Source: Larix sibirica
Lineage: Eukaryota > Streptophyta > Pinopsida > Pinales > Pinaceae
NCBI GenBank assembly: GCA_004151065.3
Contig: NWUY0300099362.1
Location: 1-20,781 of the forward strand
DNA: 20,781 nucleotides
Direction of reading: 5' to 3'
A program made the translations under genes and the position numbers. Shown piece after piece: positions 1 through 10,330 of the stretch; position 1 is the first letter of the stretch, and each line of letters begins with the position of its first letter. The notes below the pieces were generated by a model that worked only from the letters and a program-made list of their open reading frames with translations, was not told the DNA's origin and did not search any database.

Positions 1-299
1 ATTTCTCATCAATCTCATTATATTTTCTCTTTGTTTTTATTATATGGGTTGTTCAATTCCTCAGATGGATCCACAAATTCTCAACTTTAGGTGGAAGGGA
101 ATGTTTAATTGTTATATGCCTAAGTATATTAAAGGGGATTCTTATTTGTTATAAGCGTAAGTATATGAAGCCCTTCAAGTGAGTTGAAATAAGGAAAGAG
201 GTGGGTTCCACTAATTGTAACCTAATTGGGTTCTCTTGATTTATAATGTAGATGATAGAATATTATTGAGCCATGGATTGACCATATGAAGTTTATGCC
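1..299. other. Unassigned AT-rich flank with a short direct repeat
   Basis: I recognise no gene here. The one structure I see is a short imperfect direct repeat: gttatatgcctaagtatat at 111-129 recurs as gttataagcgtaagtatat at 148-166, a 37-bp offset. It could be a relic of tandem duplication. Confidence 0.4.
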
Positions 300-688
300 A
301 TGGAGGTTTATCAGTATGTCAGGATTTATTCTTTATTTGTAAAGGATGTTAATGGGGTACAATCTTTGTGCTTTCTCGTTATCTCGGGAAACACTAGTAG
401 ATCTTTTGTATCTCCACATTTAAAGGCCATTTTCAAATCGTTTGATCCCCTAGACACATGGCCCACTCAAGGGGTGTTTGTTGACTCGAGGTTTATCCTG
501 CCCAAGGAAGTAGTTTCTTTGAGGGTTTAGGACATTGTACTCTCTCTCCCTCTCCAGAAAATCCTAGATTTCTTTCTTTGTCGGTGGAGCTGGAGACTCT
601 ATGAGTATTTGAATATCACCCAAGAAGCATATACCAAGAGGGTATCAACGAGATCTCAAAGGATGACATTGGTACTTCTACGAGGTAA
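300..688 (+). other. Unrecognised open stretch upstream of the LINE ORF1 relic
   Basis: A 76-codon ATG-initiated frame is open at 300-530 and is followed by stop-containing sequence up to the LINE relic. I recognise no domain. It lies on the same strand as the LINE ORF1 relic, so it may be the 5' untranslated or N-terminal part of the same decayed LINE, but nothing in the sequence proves that. The 14-mer gatgttaatggggt occurs at 345-358 and again at 725-738, inside the LINE relic, a faint hint that the two stretches are related. Confidence 0.2.
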
Positions 689-1435
689 TTGAATTGGTTT
701 AGGAAGGGCCCCACTATGTGGTCAGATGTTAATGGGGTGGATTGTCAACAATTGGAACCCGGTAAGCTCAAACCTTGTAAATGTGTCCATAAAAAGAATT
801 CTATGAAAAAACTTGCATTAGGAGAGGATGTTCTTATGAATGAAATGGTTTCCAAGGAAAAGCTTGCTCTATTAGGAAGGCTTGCAGGGAAGAATATGAG
901 CATGGCCATGCTCCAGTTTTGGGTATCCTTCAATTGGGAAGAGAAACTGGGTTGTCTCCCATGGATGTAAATTCTGGAAAAAGGGTGGCTAGGTTTTATC
1001 TTTAGGGCTCCGAAGGACATATTGTTTGTATTGGGGTGGACGTGGATGTGGGGCTCATCTCCCCTCAAAATTAAGTATTGGACCCCTCTTTTTGATGCAC
1101 AGAGTGAAAATAACTTTATTTAACCCATATGGGTGAAACTATCTAGACTCTCGACTGAATTTTGGTTGTTGGAAGTGTTCAGCAGTAACTCTTTAGGGTC
1201 TTTCTTATATGCAGATTTTAGCTTCCAGGAGATCGATATTATGAATTATACACGTATCTTAGTATATTTGGACCTGAGAGAGGATTTGTTTGTGGATTTG
1301 AATATTTATGTGGTTCATTCATCACATATTCATAGGCTAGACTACTATGGATTCCCCTTCCGACGTAAATGATTCCACAAGCATAGGAATTTGGTCTATG
1401 AATGCTCTCTTCCTTTCAGCAAAATGTGCCAACAA
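689..1435 (+). pseudogene. LINE ORF1 relic (DUF4283-type domain plus degenerate zinc knuckle)
   Basis: Plant L1-type LINEs encode an ORF1 nucleic-acid-binding protein with a DUF4283-like region followed by a CCHC zinc knuckle. One frame carries that series here: EKLALLGRLAGKNMSMA, GWLGFIFRAPKDILFVLGW, SPLKIKYWTPLFDAQ, PIWVKLSRLSTEFWLLEVF, then TRILVYLDLREDLF and LDYYGFPFRRK. These match the family order (basic helix, W-rich strands, WxPLF, PVWVKL-type and LDYEGxPFRC-type motifs). The zinc knuckle survives as FHKHRNLVYEC, with its first cysteines lost to K and a stop. Stops interrupt the frame at 968-970, 1121-1123 and 1370-1372. It lies on the strand opposite the large retroelement and has probably been split by it. 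The family match is from motif recall, not a search. Confidence 0.75.
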
Positions 1436-2092
1436 ATATTATCCGTTGTTGGCTAATTTTGATAATCAATTTCATAATATTTTGTTTTTTAAGAAGAACC
1501 ATAGTTCCTTGGCGGAGGATATTGGTTTATCGACATCCACGTGGGCCCACTCTCGCTCCAGATCCTACAGTATCAACTAGTAAGGTTGATATCCCAAAAG
1601 TGGTGTTCATGGATGAAGAAGGATTTTCTCCTACTCGAAGACTCTTGTTGGCTATGACCTCTGTAGACGAAGAGCTAAAGATAAACGACACCTATAATAT
1701 ATACTTTTCCCATGTCCTTGAGGATTTGATGGCTGCAAATATGTTCAATATTATAGCATCTCAAAAGGTATGTATCCCACGCCTCCTTTCCCAAGTCCTT
1801 CTTTAAAAGGCATTATGGAAGTTTCGAAGTTTTGTGGACAGTGTTTTTCTGCTATTTAGGGATCAAAGAGGGACTTCCTAGGAAAGAGTTTTGTGGGGTT
1901 TTCTTTTGGTGGCATATGATTTTCGCTTGAAGTCTTATCCTTGATATTTACTCATGATTTTTGTGGGTTTGGTGATTTCATTTTTGGAGGTTGGGATTTT
2001 TGTGGCTTTCCTTTGTTCGAGTCTTGTGGGAATTTTAGGACATTCCCTTTTCTATGGGGTGAAGGGTCTAATCCTCTAATGTCTAGTTTCGG
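1436..2092 (+). other. Decayed coding-like tail after the LINE ORF1 zinc knuckle, up to the insertion edge
   Basis: Open stretches occur in shifting frames: 1347-1580, then 1402-1806 (including the acidic stretch TSVDEELKINDTYNIYF), then a frame open from about 1922 to 2092 with repeated DFCGFG/GGWDFCG-like aromatic and glycine residues. They are on the same strand as the LINE relic and could be its variable ORF1 C-terminal part after indels. No domain is recognised. The last frame runs straight into the retroelement edge at 2093. Confidence 0.3.
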
Positions 2093-3028
2093 TGTTAATG
2101 CAAAGGAAACAGTCTAATACGAAGGTGTCAGAAAACCCTATGCAAGAGTTATCACATACCTTAGTTGTTTGGTGTGACTATTCCCGATGGGTTTTACAGC
2201 TTCATTAGCCACTAAGTGAGGTTATCTGTTTTAAAGGAAATTTTAATTGTTAATAAAATCATATTTTACTAGGTTAGACCTAATCTGTTTAAAATAAACT
2301 GAGGTGAAACTCAAACTGAGTTAGGTTAAATAGGAAAACCTGCCTAATAGTAAGAAGTTATTTTATTTGATCTATTTATTGGCATAAAATGTGATAGGAA
2401 TAATTAGAACAAATTCTTAACAATTCCAGGACAAATCCACTATTTTATAAATGAATGAAAACACCATTAAATTATAAAAGACAGTTGCAGATACAACATC
2501 AAATTAAAGAACTATGATATCTATTTAAAATGAAATGATTACAACTTCTAAACTATCAAAGTATGTCAATTAAAGATTAATTAAAGAGGTGATTACCATA
2601 AATAAAAGTATAGGAAATATCCAAACACTCTGCTCATGATAATCAAATAACTCAATGCAAAAATGCATTGTTAGCAACTTTAATCTCTGTAATAATAAGC
2701 ATTAATGAATAAGACTATTGTAAAGCATAATTGGAATATCAAGAAAACTCATGAAAGCTTAAGAAAACTCAAACTCTCATCAAGCCAAACAAATGTGCAG
2801 AACCACCTCCATCTTTCATTAACAGGTTTGTAAATCATTACAAAGCTTTCTTCCAAAAGACATGAACAATTCAACAGAGTCTAGTACAACAATCCACTAG
2901 AGGTTCCGACTGGATTTTTCCCCTTTTCCCCCTTTCTTCATTCCTATGATCAGTGGGAAATAAATATAACAAAATAGGATAATCGTAGAAAGAAAAAAAG
3001 GACAGATCACTTATATCTAAGAAAAATA
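2093..3028 (-). other. Noncoding distal part of block A (R/U5-like)
   Basis: No gene is seen. The sequence parallels 13915-14849 throughout, for example acaaattcttaacaattcc near 2409 and acaaattcttaacactttc near 14241, and taaatcattacaaagc near 2831 and taaatcattaaatgac near 14659. Low coding potential, conserved length and position just before gag in the other copy suggest the R and U5 part of an LTR. Confidence 0.5.
2915..2970 (-). promoter_or_regulatory. TATA-like site and polypurine tract, block A
   Basis: On the minus strand, a TATA-like stretch (GTTATATTTATTTCCC, at about 2955-2970) is followed after about 17 nt by a long purine run complementary to 2915-2939 (GAAGAAAGGGGGAAAAGGGG and on). 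Block B has the same pair at the equivalent place, just after the ORF stop. It could be the promoter of the gag-pol RNA. Alternatively, the purine run could be a plus-strand primer site (polypurine tract), which would put a short LTR start here. Function is inferred from position only. Confidence 0.35.
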
Positions 3029-5670
3029 CTAACTACCCTGACCAAGACTAGTAAGATAATCCCTCCACTTGGCATAGACTTCCCACATTTCGGTAACAAC
3101 AAGATAATTAGCATGTTCCAACTAGAGTTGTGCTTTACACAAGTAATACCTAACCTCTTTGCTTCAGAATCTAGACCAAGTGTCCAAAAATACTTGCAAG
3201 GTATATTTCAGGTGGATTAGGTAGAAATAAATGATATGAAGCCGAAAATATCAAGTTGAGTGGTGTCTCGGATCAATGCTAATTCGTCTCTTTGTTCATC
3301 CACCTCAGCAATCCTCAACTTCGCTGTCACTAAGTCTTCTAGCTCAGCAAAATCATGCATTCTAAGAGCTTCCATGTGGCCATCAGTCAACATCCATTAT
3401 CGTGCACAAATTTTCTACCCCTTTTCGATCATTTGGAACACTTCATCACAAGCGAGTTCCCATGATTTAACCGATATCTAATTTCTCATCAATTTGTTCG
3501 AATCCAAGTGGAGAACAGTATGAGGAACATTTTTTAGATGAGCTTGCCACTCATAAAGGTTCTCATAGGTTAAATTAGCCTTCTTCCTCTTCTCCACATG
3601 GTCTGCCAAAAGGTCTGACAAATGCTCAAAATAATTAAAGTCATCTTGTATTCCATTCAAACCTTGGAAGAACAGGGTCTGTGTTTGTTTCAAACTTTCA
3701 TTTGTGTCAATGGCTTCATCCTTGAATTCATGTATTGTCAACTTGAAAAAGAAATAGGAATCATAATGTTCCTTACATTGCTCCAATTGCAACTTCATAT
3801 CAACAAGATTAGAAGCTCGCTTGATCACTTTATTTTCCTCTATCCCCTTTTGTTGTAAGAGTTGTTGGATCTGGTCCTGTAGAGCATGCAACTGCAAATG
3901 GTGTTGAGTTTTAAGTTCCTCAACCTACTTGTTGAAATTCTTATCAGGAGAATCCTTTTATTTTTTAAGCACAACATTCTTAGCTTTCTCTTCATCCAAC
4001 AACTTAGTTAAAGTGGAGATTGAATCATAATTTTCCCCAGCAAAGGATCCCATATATGCAATAGTTTCCATAGCTTCCCTCTGTGGGTCATAGGTGGGAT
4101 GTCTACATGTGATTTGATTTGTAATTGGCCCAACCAGTACTTCTCCTTCTCTAGTTCTCTTAGAGCATTTTCTAAGCACAAATTTTTGCCTTCTGATGAA
4201 AAAATCATCTGCAAGCACAACCGCTGCATCTTCTCCAAAGTCAGTTGAATCTTCAATTGTGGAAACCAAAATTTTTACAGTGTTGGAAATAGGAAATGGA
4301 TGACTGATAGTAGTGACAACTTCCTCAGATAGGTTTTGGATAACTGATGGGATGGCTTGAGAAGAAGAGTTTAGAGGCAAATTTTCTATTAAAGGTTCAG
4401 TAGGATGAGGAGAAGGTGAATTGGCTTCAGAATATGGAAGGGTTCTATGAATATTATATTGAGCCACTAGAGTGCCTTGACGGAGAACTTGTGTTTCCTG
4501 TGAGACTAGAGAATCAGCTGGATAGTTTACCACATCCTTAGAAATTGGTTGAATGGATGGATTAGGAGATTGTAAGACTAAATATGAAGGATTGGTGTGA
4601 GGGGGTGAGTGTGGTAGTAAATTGTGAGTGTACTAAATAATAGAGTAATCAATAGAATGAATTCCTAATAAGTTAATGTCGGGTGAGGAATGGTGTATAG
4701 GACTAGTTGAAGTGCCATTAACAACTTGAGTATTTTCTAGAAAAGGCGTTTGTTGATGTTTTTGTAATACTGGAGTTGGATGAACTACTTCTAGGGGTTG
4801 CTCTTTCTCCAAATCAATAAAATTATCAACAAAGGATTGAGAAGGAGGATTATTAGCTAGTTTTTCCTTATCCCTGGTCTTTACAGACACTATAGGTACA
4901 GTAATATGGATAGATTCAGTACAATAAATAGATTTACCTTGAAGAGATTGAGTTTGCTTAATCAAGGCATTGCGAGTCTAGATAGGAGTAGAAGGATGAG
5001 AAGCTACTATGGGTTGCTTTACTTGTTGTTTGACCAAATTTGCATGCACCAAACTTAAGGGGATTTGGACTAACCACTATGTCTTTATTAGCTGCCTCCA
5101 TTGCCTCCTTATTAGATTTATGTTGTTCTTGAAAGATCCTATCCCTTTCCTCTATCACCTTAATATTCTGATGTTTTTGAGCTTCATGCACAAGGATTCT
5201 TTGAGCTGCATCGTCTATCCTTCTTAATACTTCTTCAAAATTGAGAACACCTTGATATAAAGAATCATCTGGTTGTTCTTCATGCTCATATGAGCTCTTT
5301 AAGTGTGGCTGCACAAAATGATCTTCTATGAAACATTTTGGGTCATGGATCCTTTTCATTGGAAACCCTTACTGCAACTTATTTAATTATTTTGCTAGGA
5401 TGCAGCCATGTGTTGCAATATGGATAACAAGTTGTCCCATGTGTAAAGGAAACTTTGGCCATGCTCTTCTTTTCAAGGAATGGCACTGGCCATGGACTCC
5501 ATCAAACACAGTTTGAAAATATACCTTTGCAAGGATCAATATGTCTAGAACAAACTTGGGTAACAAGTATACTGATTTGATGCCCCATATCCTAAGATAG
5601 GTGAAGAATTCTCCAACATACCAGTTACCCATAGGTGCTATCAAATAAATAGAATCCTCTGATTAAGTAC
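3029..5670 (-). pseudogene. Unknown-function retroelement ORF, 5'-truncated copy in block A
   Basis: This is a decayed copy of the ORF at 14850-18414. Matching segments in order are GNWYVGEFFTYLRIWGIKSV (near 5625), KRIHDPKCFIEDHF (near 5355), DDAAQRILVHEAQKHQN with a Glu/Lys/Arg-rich helix (5200-5060), a Ser/Pro/Thr-rich linker (4965-4350), ISTIEDSTDFGED-like acidic and RRQKFVLRKC-like basic stretches (4270-4150), a Gln/Leu/Lys-rich coiled coil with FKDEAIDTNESLKQTQTLFF (3897-3650), FEHLSDLLADH, YEWQAHLKNVPHTVLHL (to about 3490), and a conserved end KWRDYLTSLGQGS before the stop at 3029-3031. Frames change several times. The first roughly 300 codons and the start are missing. No membrane anchor typical of an envelope protein is visible. 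Function unknown. Confidence 0.7.
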
Positions 5671-5810
5671 AAAACCATGTTAATACCAAATTCAATTAAC
5701 ATTTAATGCAAAATAGCTAGTAAGAGATTGGCGGTTAAATAATGATTAACCATTAAGTGTATTTATTTTGACTAGTTTCTCGAGGCAGTTTGGCGCATGC
5801 AAAGGGAATA

Positions 5811-6270
5811 CCGACTTTTGATTGAAAAATATAAATGTTGAGGTGGGACTAACAAAATTCAGGATTCAGGATTCGAGAGTCAAGGAGAGAATTTATAACG
5901 TGGTAAACAACATGCTGACTCCTGACATCCAAATTCCATATGGGTGATTGATTTTGGAGTCGGTGCACCAAAAAGTAGTGAGAAATAAGCACATTACCGA
6001 CTTCTGAACTCCAAGATTCATAAAGCTAAAACATCTGCGTCGTGATGTCAGGGAACAAAATGTAAAGATAAATAATTGGCATGCCAACTCCCAACTTCTA
6101 ACTAAAATCACAAACGTAGGGATTAGAATGTCGGGATTGAACTTAAATAATAAATGATTTGCTGACTTCTGACTTCCGATAATTTTAATTTAGATAATAG
6201 AAATGTTGGGATCGGAAAGTCGGGAAGAGTAATATCGATGTATGAACATCCTGAATTCTGACTCCCAATT
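5811..6270 (-). repeat. Degenerate tandem array, about 86-bp period, block A
   Basis: Read on the plus strand, units begin with ccgactt/ctgacttctga-like words at about 5811, 5915, 5997, 6084, 6162 and 6251 (spacings 104, 82, 87, 78, 89). Each later contains a gtcggg-like word, such as tgtcgggat near 6130 and gatcggaaagtcggg near 6210. It is the counterpart of the array at 18880-19260 and lies upstream of the ORF on the minus strand, as a U3 enhancer array would. Confidence 0.6.
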
Positions 6271-6702
6271 TTATTTTATATTAGCTAAAAAAATAAATTA
6301 AGGTGTCGGAAATGTCAAAAGTAACTTAATCAAAGGCTTAATTTGTTTCATATTGACCCCAAAGTACTTCTAAAACAAAATAATGGATAAAATCAAGTAA
6401 AAATGGAAAAAAGAATTGTTTTTCAAAAATAAACTAAGGAATTTAATTCTAGCATGGGTTTCCCATCTTCTCCTAAAAAGATGGGATCATTGTGGCTACA
6501 ACAAGTGGTGGATCAATAGGAAGAAGCAGTTATCATTGTTTAGTTGGCAGCAATTCATTAGTTTTGTAGAGGCTATATAAAGTTTGGGATTACGGCCTGC
6601 TTGATCTATCCTCCGCGGGAAATAAATCCACTAGCTTTTTAGAAAGAATTTCCAATTTTCAAAGGAAGAATGTTCAATTACAAGAAATGGCTCAATTACA
6701 AG

Positions 6703-6776
6703 AATGGAAGAATAATATCAGAGAGTTACCTTTGCTAGGAATGGAAGAATAGTATCAGAGAGTTACCTTTGCTAGG
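6703..6776. repeat. 37-bp tandem duplication
   Basis: Two adjacent units, 6703-6739 and 6740-6776, begin aatggaagaat and end acctttgctagg. They differ at one base (aatatcag versus agtatcag), and a partial third copy (aatgga) follows. The near-identity means this duplication is much younger than the element around it. Confidence 0.9.
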
Positions 6777-6996
6777 AATGGAAAATATCGGAGAATAAAT
6801 GAACATGGTTCTAAGCCACCCTAAGATAGAATCACAATATCACACTCATTGCCACTGCTGCTAGCAGGAATCTATAACCTCGGCGAGGTTTCCTTTTGAC
6901 CCAATATTAGTCGCTTTGTTCCCATCTACTAGTTATAGATATACAATTTCCATACTCATACAATAAGTAATTCTAATAGTTAACCAAGGCACACTG

Positions 6997-7200
6997 CCCT
7001 GGCTTGGTAACCAGATAGCGGTAGAGTCATTCACAGAAGATTAGAGAAGTGAACAAGTTGGCTTGTGATAAGACCTCATGTCCCTTGCCCATGTGGGAAA
7101 TGGCCATTACCCTGGCTTGGGAACTAGATAACGGTAATGTCATTCCCTAAGAAACCATGAACATGATGGACTGGATCGTGATGAGACCTCCCATCCCTTA
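6997..7200. repeat. Diverged tandem repeat of about 113 bp
   Basis: ccctggcttggtaaccagat at 6997 recurs as ccctggcttgggaactagat at 7110. Both copies continue with a(a/g)cggta(a/g)tgtcatt-like words and end in gtgat(a/g)agacctc(a/c)(t/c). The second unit fades near 7200. Tandem repeats in the pol-to-LTR spacer are common in plant Ty3/gypsy elements. Confidence 0.75.
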
Positions 7201-7749
7201 ACTAACGCATAACTTTATCATTAAGAGCAGGATTGTATTTAGATGCTAACCTCTTAAGAGGTCACTCAGAGGTTGGGGAGGCATGACTAAACTCCTTAAG
7301 AGTAAGGGAAGACGTCAAGGATTTAAGTGTTAACAACTTGTCACCATATACTATCTTCTCTACAGTTGAGGGCATTCCTTTCAAATAAAATTCAATCTCA
7401 CCGAAACGTCTGACATCAAATTTTATTTTGTTCGGGATGAGGGAAAGTTCCTGTAAATTGATGATTAATAACTTGGTAAATATATCTCAGAAGCTAATAG
7501 AAAAATGGCTCACAAAGGAAGACCACAAAGTTGGTGGGTTGCCTAAAGATATTATGTAACACTTTTATGCCTACTTCTAACTTCTTAGAAACAAAAACAA
7601 ATGCTTGTCCAATGATAGTCCATTGTTGAGACCAATTTATTGAAAATAAAATATTGAAAACATGGTTGGAAAACAAGACACAATATATACAAACTTAGTA
7701 AAACCAAATAAAATACACGCCATGCTATATACAAGCCTAGTCAGAATGA

Positions 7750-8975
7750 CCAAGCAAAATATTTCTTTAGAAATTATGTGTTCACTGGATAGGTCTCCAA
7801 AGAGCCTTCTAGTGTCTACAATCAAAAAGTGCCAGGGCCTAATTTTTCAGAGATGGTGTATGGCCCTAGCCACATACATTGTAACTTGGTATGCACACCT
7901 TTATCCTCATGGGATTTGTCCCATTTTAGAACCAAGTTTCCTAATTGAAAGTATCGACTGGAAGAGGACTTCTCATCAAACCAATGTTTGACAAGTTATT
8001 GATGTTGGTAGAGCTGGTTTTTAGATTTCTGTCTCTCTTCTTCTAATTTGAGTAAGGCATTTATTATGTGTTCTAGAGCAGAGTAATCATCCTCCTGAAC
8101 ATATTGAGACAATTGATGTGAAGGTAAGGCCAAATTAGGAGGCAAGATAGTTTATTTCCCATAAACTAGACAAAAAGATGAGTTACCAATGGCAGCCTTA
8201 GGTGTCACCCTGTCTGCCCAAAGTGCATTGAAAAGTTGGGTGTGCCAATTTTTATGATGACTTGCTACAGTTTTCTTCAAAAAATTAATTAAGTTCTTAT
8301 CGGTAATATTTTTTTGAATATTTTATTTTGATACCTTTGTCTAACCCATACCGAGTAATATCTACATAAGATAAATACGACGCATTATCGAAGACCAAGG
8401 ACTTAAGAACACCAAACCTGGTTACAATATTACCTTCTAGGAATGAGATCACCTGGTTTGTGTTGACAACTCAGAGTGGAATTTCCTCCACCTGTCTAGT
8501 GAAGTAATTTGTAGCAGTAATAATGTATTTCTGTTGCAGCGAGGAAGTTGGATTAATTGGACCGATAATGTCCAAGACCCACTATTGGAAAGGAGTGTCC
8601 ATGATAACCAACTGAAGAGGAACATTGAGTTTCTTTATCCTACCAGAAGCCTTCTAGAATTCTTCGCATCTGTGAGCCAAAGCGAGGGCATATTTGAACA
8701 AGGTTGGCCAACAGTAACCAGCCCTAAGAATCTTATGAGTTGTGTTCTCTCCACCAAAATGTCCACCAACAGCACCTACATGGAATTCCATCAAAATTAT
8801 GTCAGCATCGTTTTCCTCCATACATCGAAGCAAAACTCGATCCTGGTTTCTTCTAAAGAGTACATTATCAATCCACTGAAAATGTGAAGCTTAAAATCTA
8901 GGAGCTCTTCTTTTTTTAGGTTCAAGGTTTTCAGGAGCATACCCATGTGTTAAGAAAAAATTAATATCATCTTAC
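7750..8975 (-). pseudogene. Integrase domain of the pol polyprotein (inactivated)
   Basis: Integrase joins element cDNA to host DNA. The HHCC zinc domain is readable as GGHFGGENTTHKILRAGYCW...HRCEEF: the first Cys codon is at 8666-8668, the second Cys has become Phe (8657-8659), and a stop follows (8654-8656). The first catalytic Asp is in WVLDIIGP (8570-8572). The second is in VFDNAS (8387-8389), about 61 residues later, as the family requires. The catalytic Glu segment is missing: GLDKGIKIKYSKKYY runs into a frame break near 8300-8320 and resumes at DKNLINFLKKTVA. A GPY/F module (WLGPYTI, near 7850-7876) and a final LETYPVN-like end close the domain. It follows the RT-RNase H in one frame, so it belonged to the same polyprotein. 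Confidence 0.85.
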
Positions 8976-9480
8976 CAGGAATACGGAATTGCAGGGATAA
9001 AATAGATATGATCATGATTAGATGCTTCTTCACTAGTCCATTCTACTTCAACATCGCATGTGTTATCTGAATGTGTCGATAGCTTACATGACCCTTGACC
9101 TCGAACAATATTTGCCAGCCTAACCTCCATATCATATTTTTGTGGTGAAGTCATCCAATGAGCTCGTTTCTCCTTGAGTTCCTTCTAAATAAATACATTC
9201 TGAATGGCCGAATACTGAACTATAAATTTGGTTCGGGACTTGAGGATTTAAGGTCTGAAGTGTTTAACTGCTTTATACACTGTGTAGGATTTTTTATCAA
9301 CCTCTAGATAATTAATCTCAACTCCCTTCAAGGTGGAACTCATGAAGGATATTGGAATTTCATCGCCTTCAGGATTTCATTCTGTTAGGACTGCAGCATA
9401 TGAGATGCGAGAAGCATATGTATACAAGATAAAATCTTTTGAGAAATCAGGGGACATTAAGGCAAGTGATTATGTGATTG
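8976..9480 (-). pseudogene. RT-linked RNase H and connector (inactivated)
   Basis: This is the Ty3/gypsy RNase H-like domain that follows RT and degrades the RNA of the RNA:DNA hybrid. The readable order is LMSPDFSKDFILYTYAS, then YAAVLTE, EIPISFMSSTLKGVEINY, VDKKSYTVYKAVKHFRP, RAHWMTSPQKYDMEV, then NIVRGQGSCKLSTHSDN. These match the FxLxTDAS, EKEAYAVV-like and HWxxxLxxYDF-like landmarks. The usual Asp after LYT is changed. Stops fall after AIT, after LTE, after HFRP and within the FI-KELKEKR stretch. It is read in the same frame as the end of RT and the start of integrase. Confidence 0.8.
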
Positions 9481-10330
9481 CTTCCCTAATGCTACAAAAA
9501 TATTCTCTATGTGCATCATTCCATTTGAATCCAACATACTTTTTAATCATGTCTTGTAAGGGTTTAACAATCTGGTCAAAACTAGGAACAAACTGCCTTA
9601 CAAAATTGATTTTCCCTAAAAAAGATTGCATAGACTTTTTCGAGTTAGGGAAATTAATTTTGGCAATGTCTTGTTCCCTTTTAGGGTCGATCACCATTCC
9701 ATGCTTAGGAACGACAAACCCAAGCAACCTACCCTCTGTTATAGTGAAAAAATGACATTTTTGGGTTTAATGAAATACCATACTTTCTGCATCGTTCAAG
9801 AACCCGTCTCAAGTGCAAAAGATGGTCATTCATGCTCTTCGAAAAGATAGCGACATCATACAAATATACCACAACAAAATTATGAATAAAACCGTATAAG
9901 GCTATGTCCATCGCTCTCTAGAATGTGGCACCTTCGTTTATTAATCCAAAGGGAATCTTTCTATATGTGAAAGTACCCCATGGATTTCTAAAGGCAGGTT
10001 TTAATTGATCTAGGTGAGAAAGTAAAACCTGTTTATAACCAGAAAATCCATCTAACAAAGAGAACATCTCAAACCCAGATACTTTTTGTAAAATTTGTTT
10101 CATTGAGGGTATTGGTTAATTATCCTTTTCAGAGGCTTTATTCAAATTTCTAAAATCATCACACAGATGAATGTCCCTATTTTTCTTCCGAATTGGTACT
10201 AGGTTAGCCACCACTTGGGTATGTCTTACAGGAAAAATAATCCTAATAGACAGGAGTTTATCAAGCTCCTTCTTTACTAATGGTTCCAAACTAGGGTGCA
10301 TTTTCCTAAGTTTTTACTGATAAGGCTTAA
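9470..10330 (-). pseudogene. Reverse transcriptase domain (inactivated)
   Basis: The fingers and palm motifs are recognisable in order: KKELDKLLSIRIIFPV, NLVPIRKKNRDIHLC with DDFRNLNKASEKDN, FSLLDGFSGY with the motif A Asp at 10050-10052, FRNPWGTFTYRKIPFGL, then VVVYLYDVAIFSK. The last is the YxDD catalytic box with its first Asp changed to Tyr (codon 9858-9860); the second Asp is kept (9855-9857). The thumb reads LGFVVPKHGMVIDPKR, FLGKINFVRQFVPSF and KYVGFKWNDAHREYF. Stops fall between the motif blocks. A one-base slip in an A-run (plus strand 9747-9752) shifts the frame between GISLNPKMSFF and LLGFVV. This is clearly Ty3/gypsy type. Confidence 0.9.

Larger units (their letters stand above)
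2093..6503 (-). repeat. Block A: left long terminal repeat-like copy (3' copy of the element)
   Basis: This block aligns by eye with 13915-19484 in the same orientation. Shared landmarks are the ends (taatgcaaagg; gtggctacaaca), the ORF stop region, the TATA/purine region, the ORF body and the approximately 83-bp array. The distance from the left edge to the ORF stop is 936 bp here and 935 bp in block B. Block A is about 1.16 kb shorter than B, owing to a deletion near 5670-5700 that removed sequence equivalent to roughly 17505-18640. Identity looks like about 70-75 percent in the stretches I compared, which suggests great age; this is an estimate by eye. Confidence 0.75.
6504..7750 (-). other. 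Noncoding region between integrase and block A
   Basis: About 1.2 kb follows the integrase C-terminus with no credible coding frame. It contains two tandem repeats (listed separately). A polypurine tract next to the block A edge would be expected on the minus strand if the LTR began there. The minus strand just outside 6503 is instead pyrimidine-rich (CTTCTTCCTATTGATCC), so no PPT is evident. Confidence 0.55.

Noticed and set aside
745-1068. 107-codon open frame on the minus strand
   Set aside because: It overlaps the LINE ORF1 relic, whose plus-strand protein matches a known family; the minus frame shows no domain and is a shadow.
2093-6503. Blocks A and B as two host genes from a duplicated gene family
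   Set aside because: The shared region includes noncoding sequence and ends exactly at element-like termini, and the blocks flank a complete gag-pol. Repeat copies of an element explain this better.
6720-6760. aatatcagag/agtatcagag resembling a plus-strand initiator-Met primer site (TGGTATCAGAG)
   Set aside because: It lacks the leading TGG, lies in a tandem duplication, and is on the wrong strand for the element, which is minus-strand by every coding domain.
7662-8887. Plus-strand open frames at 7662-7991 and 8534-8887
   Set aside because: They lie antisense to recognisable integrase motifs and have no domain of their own.
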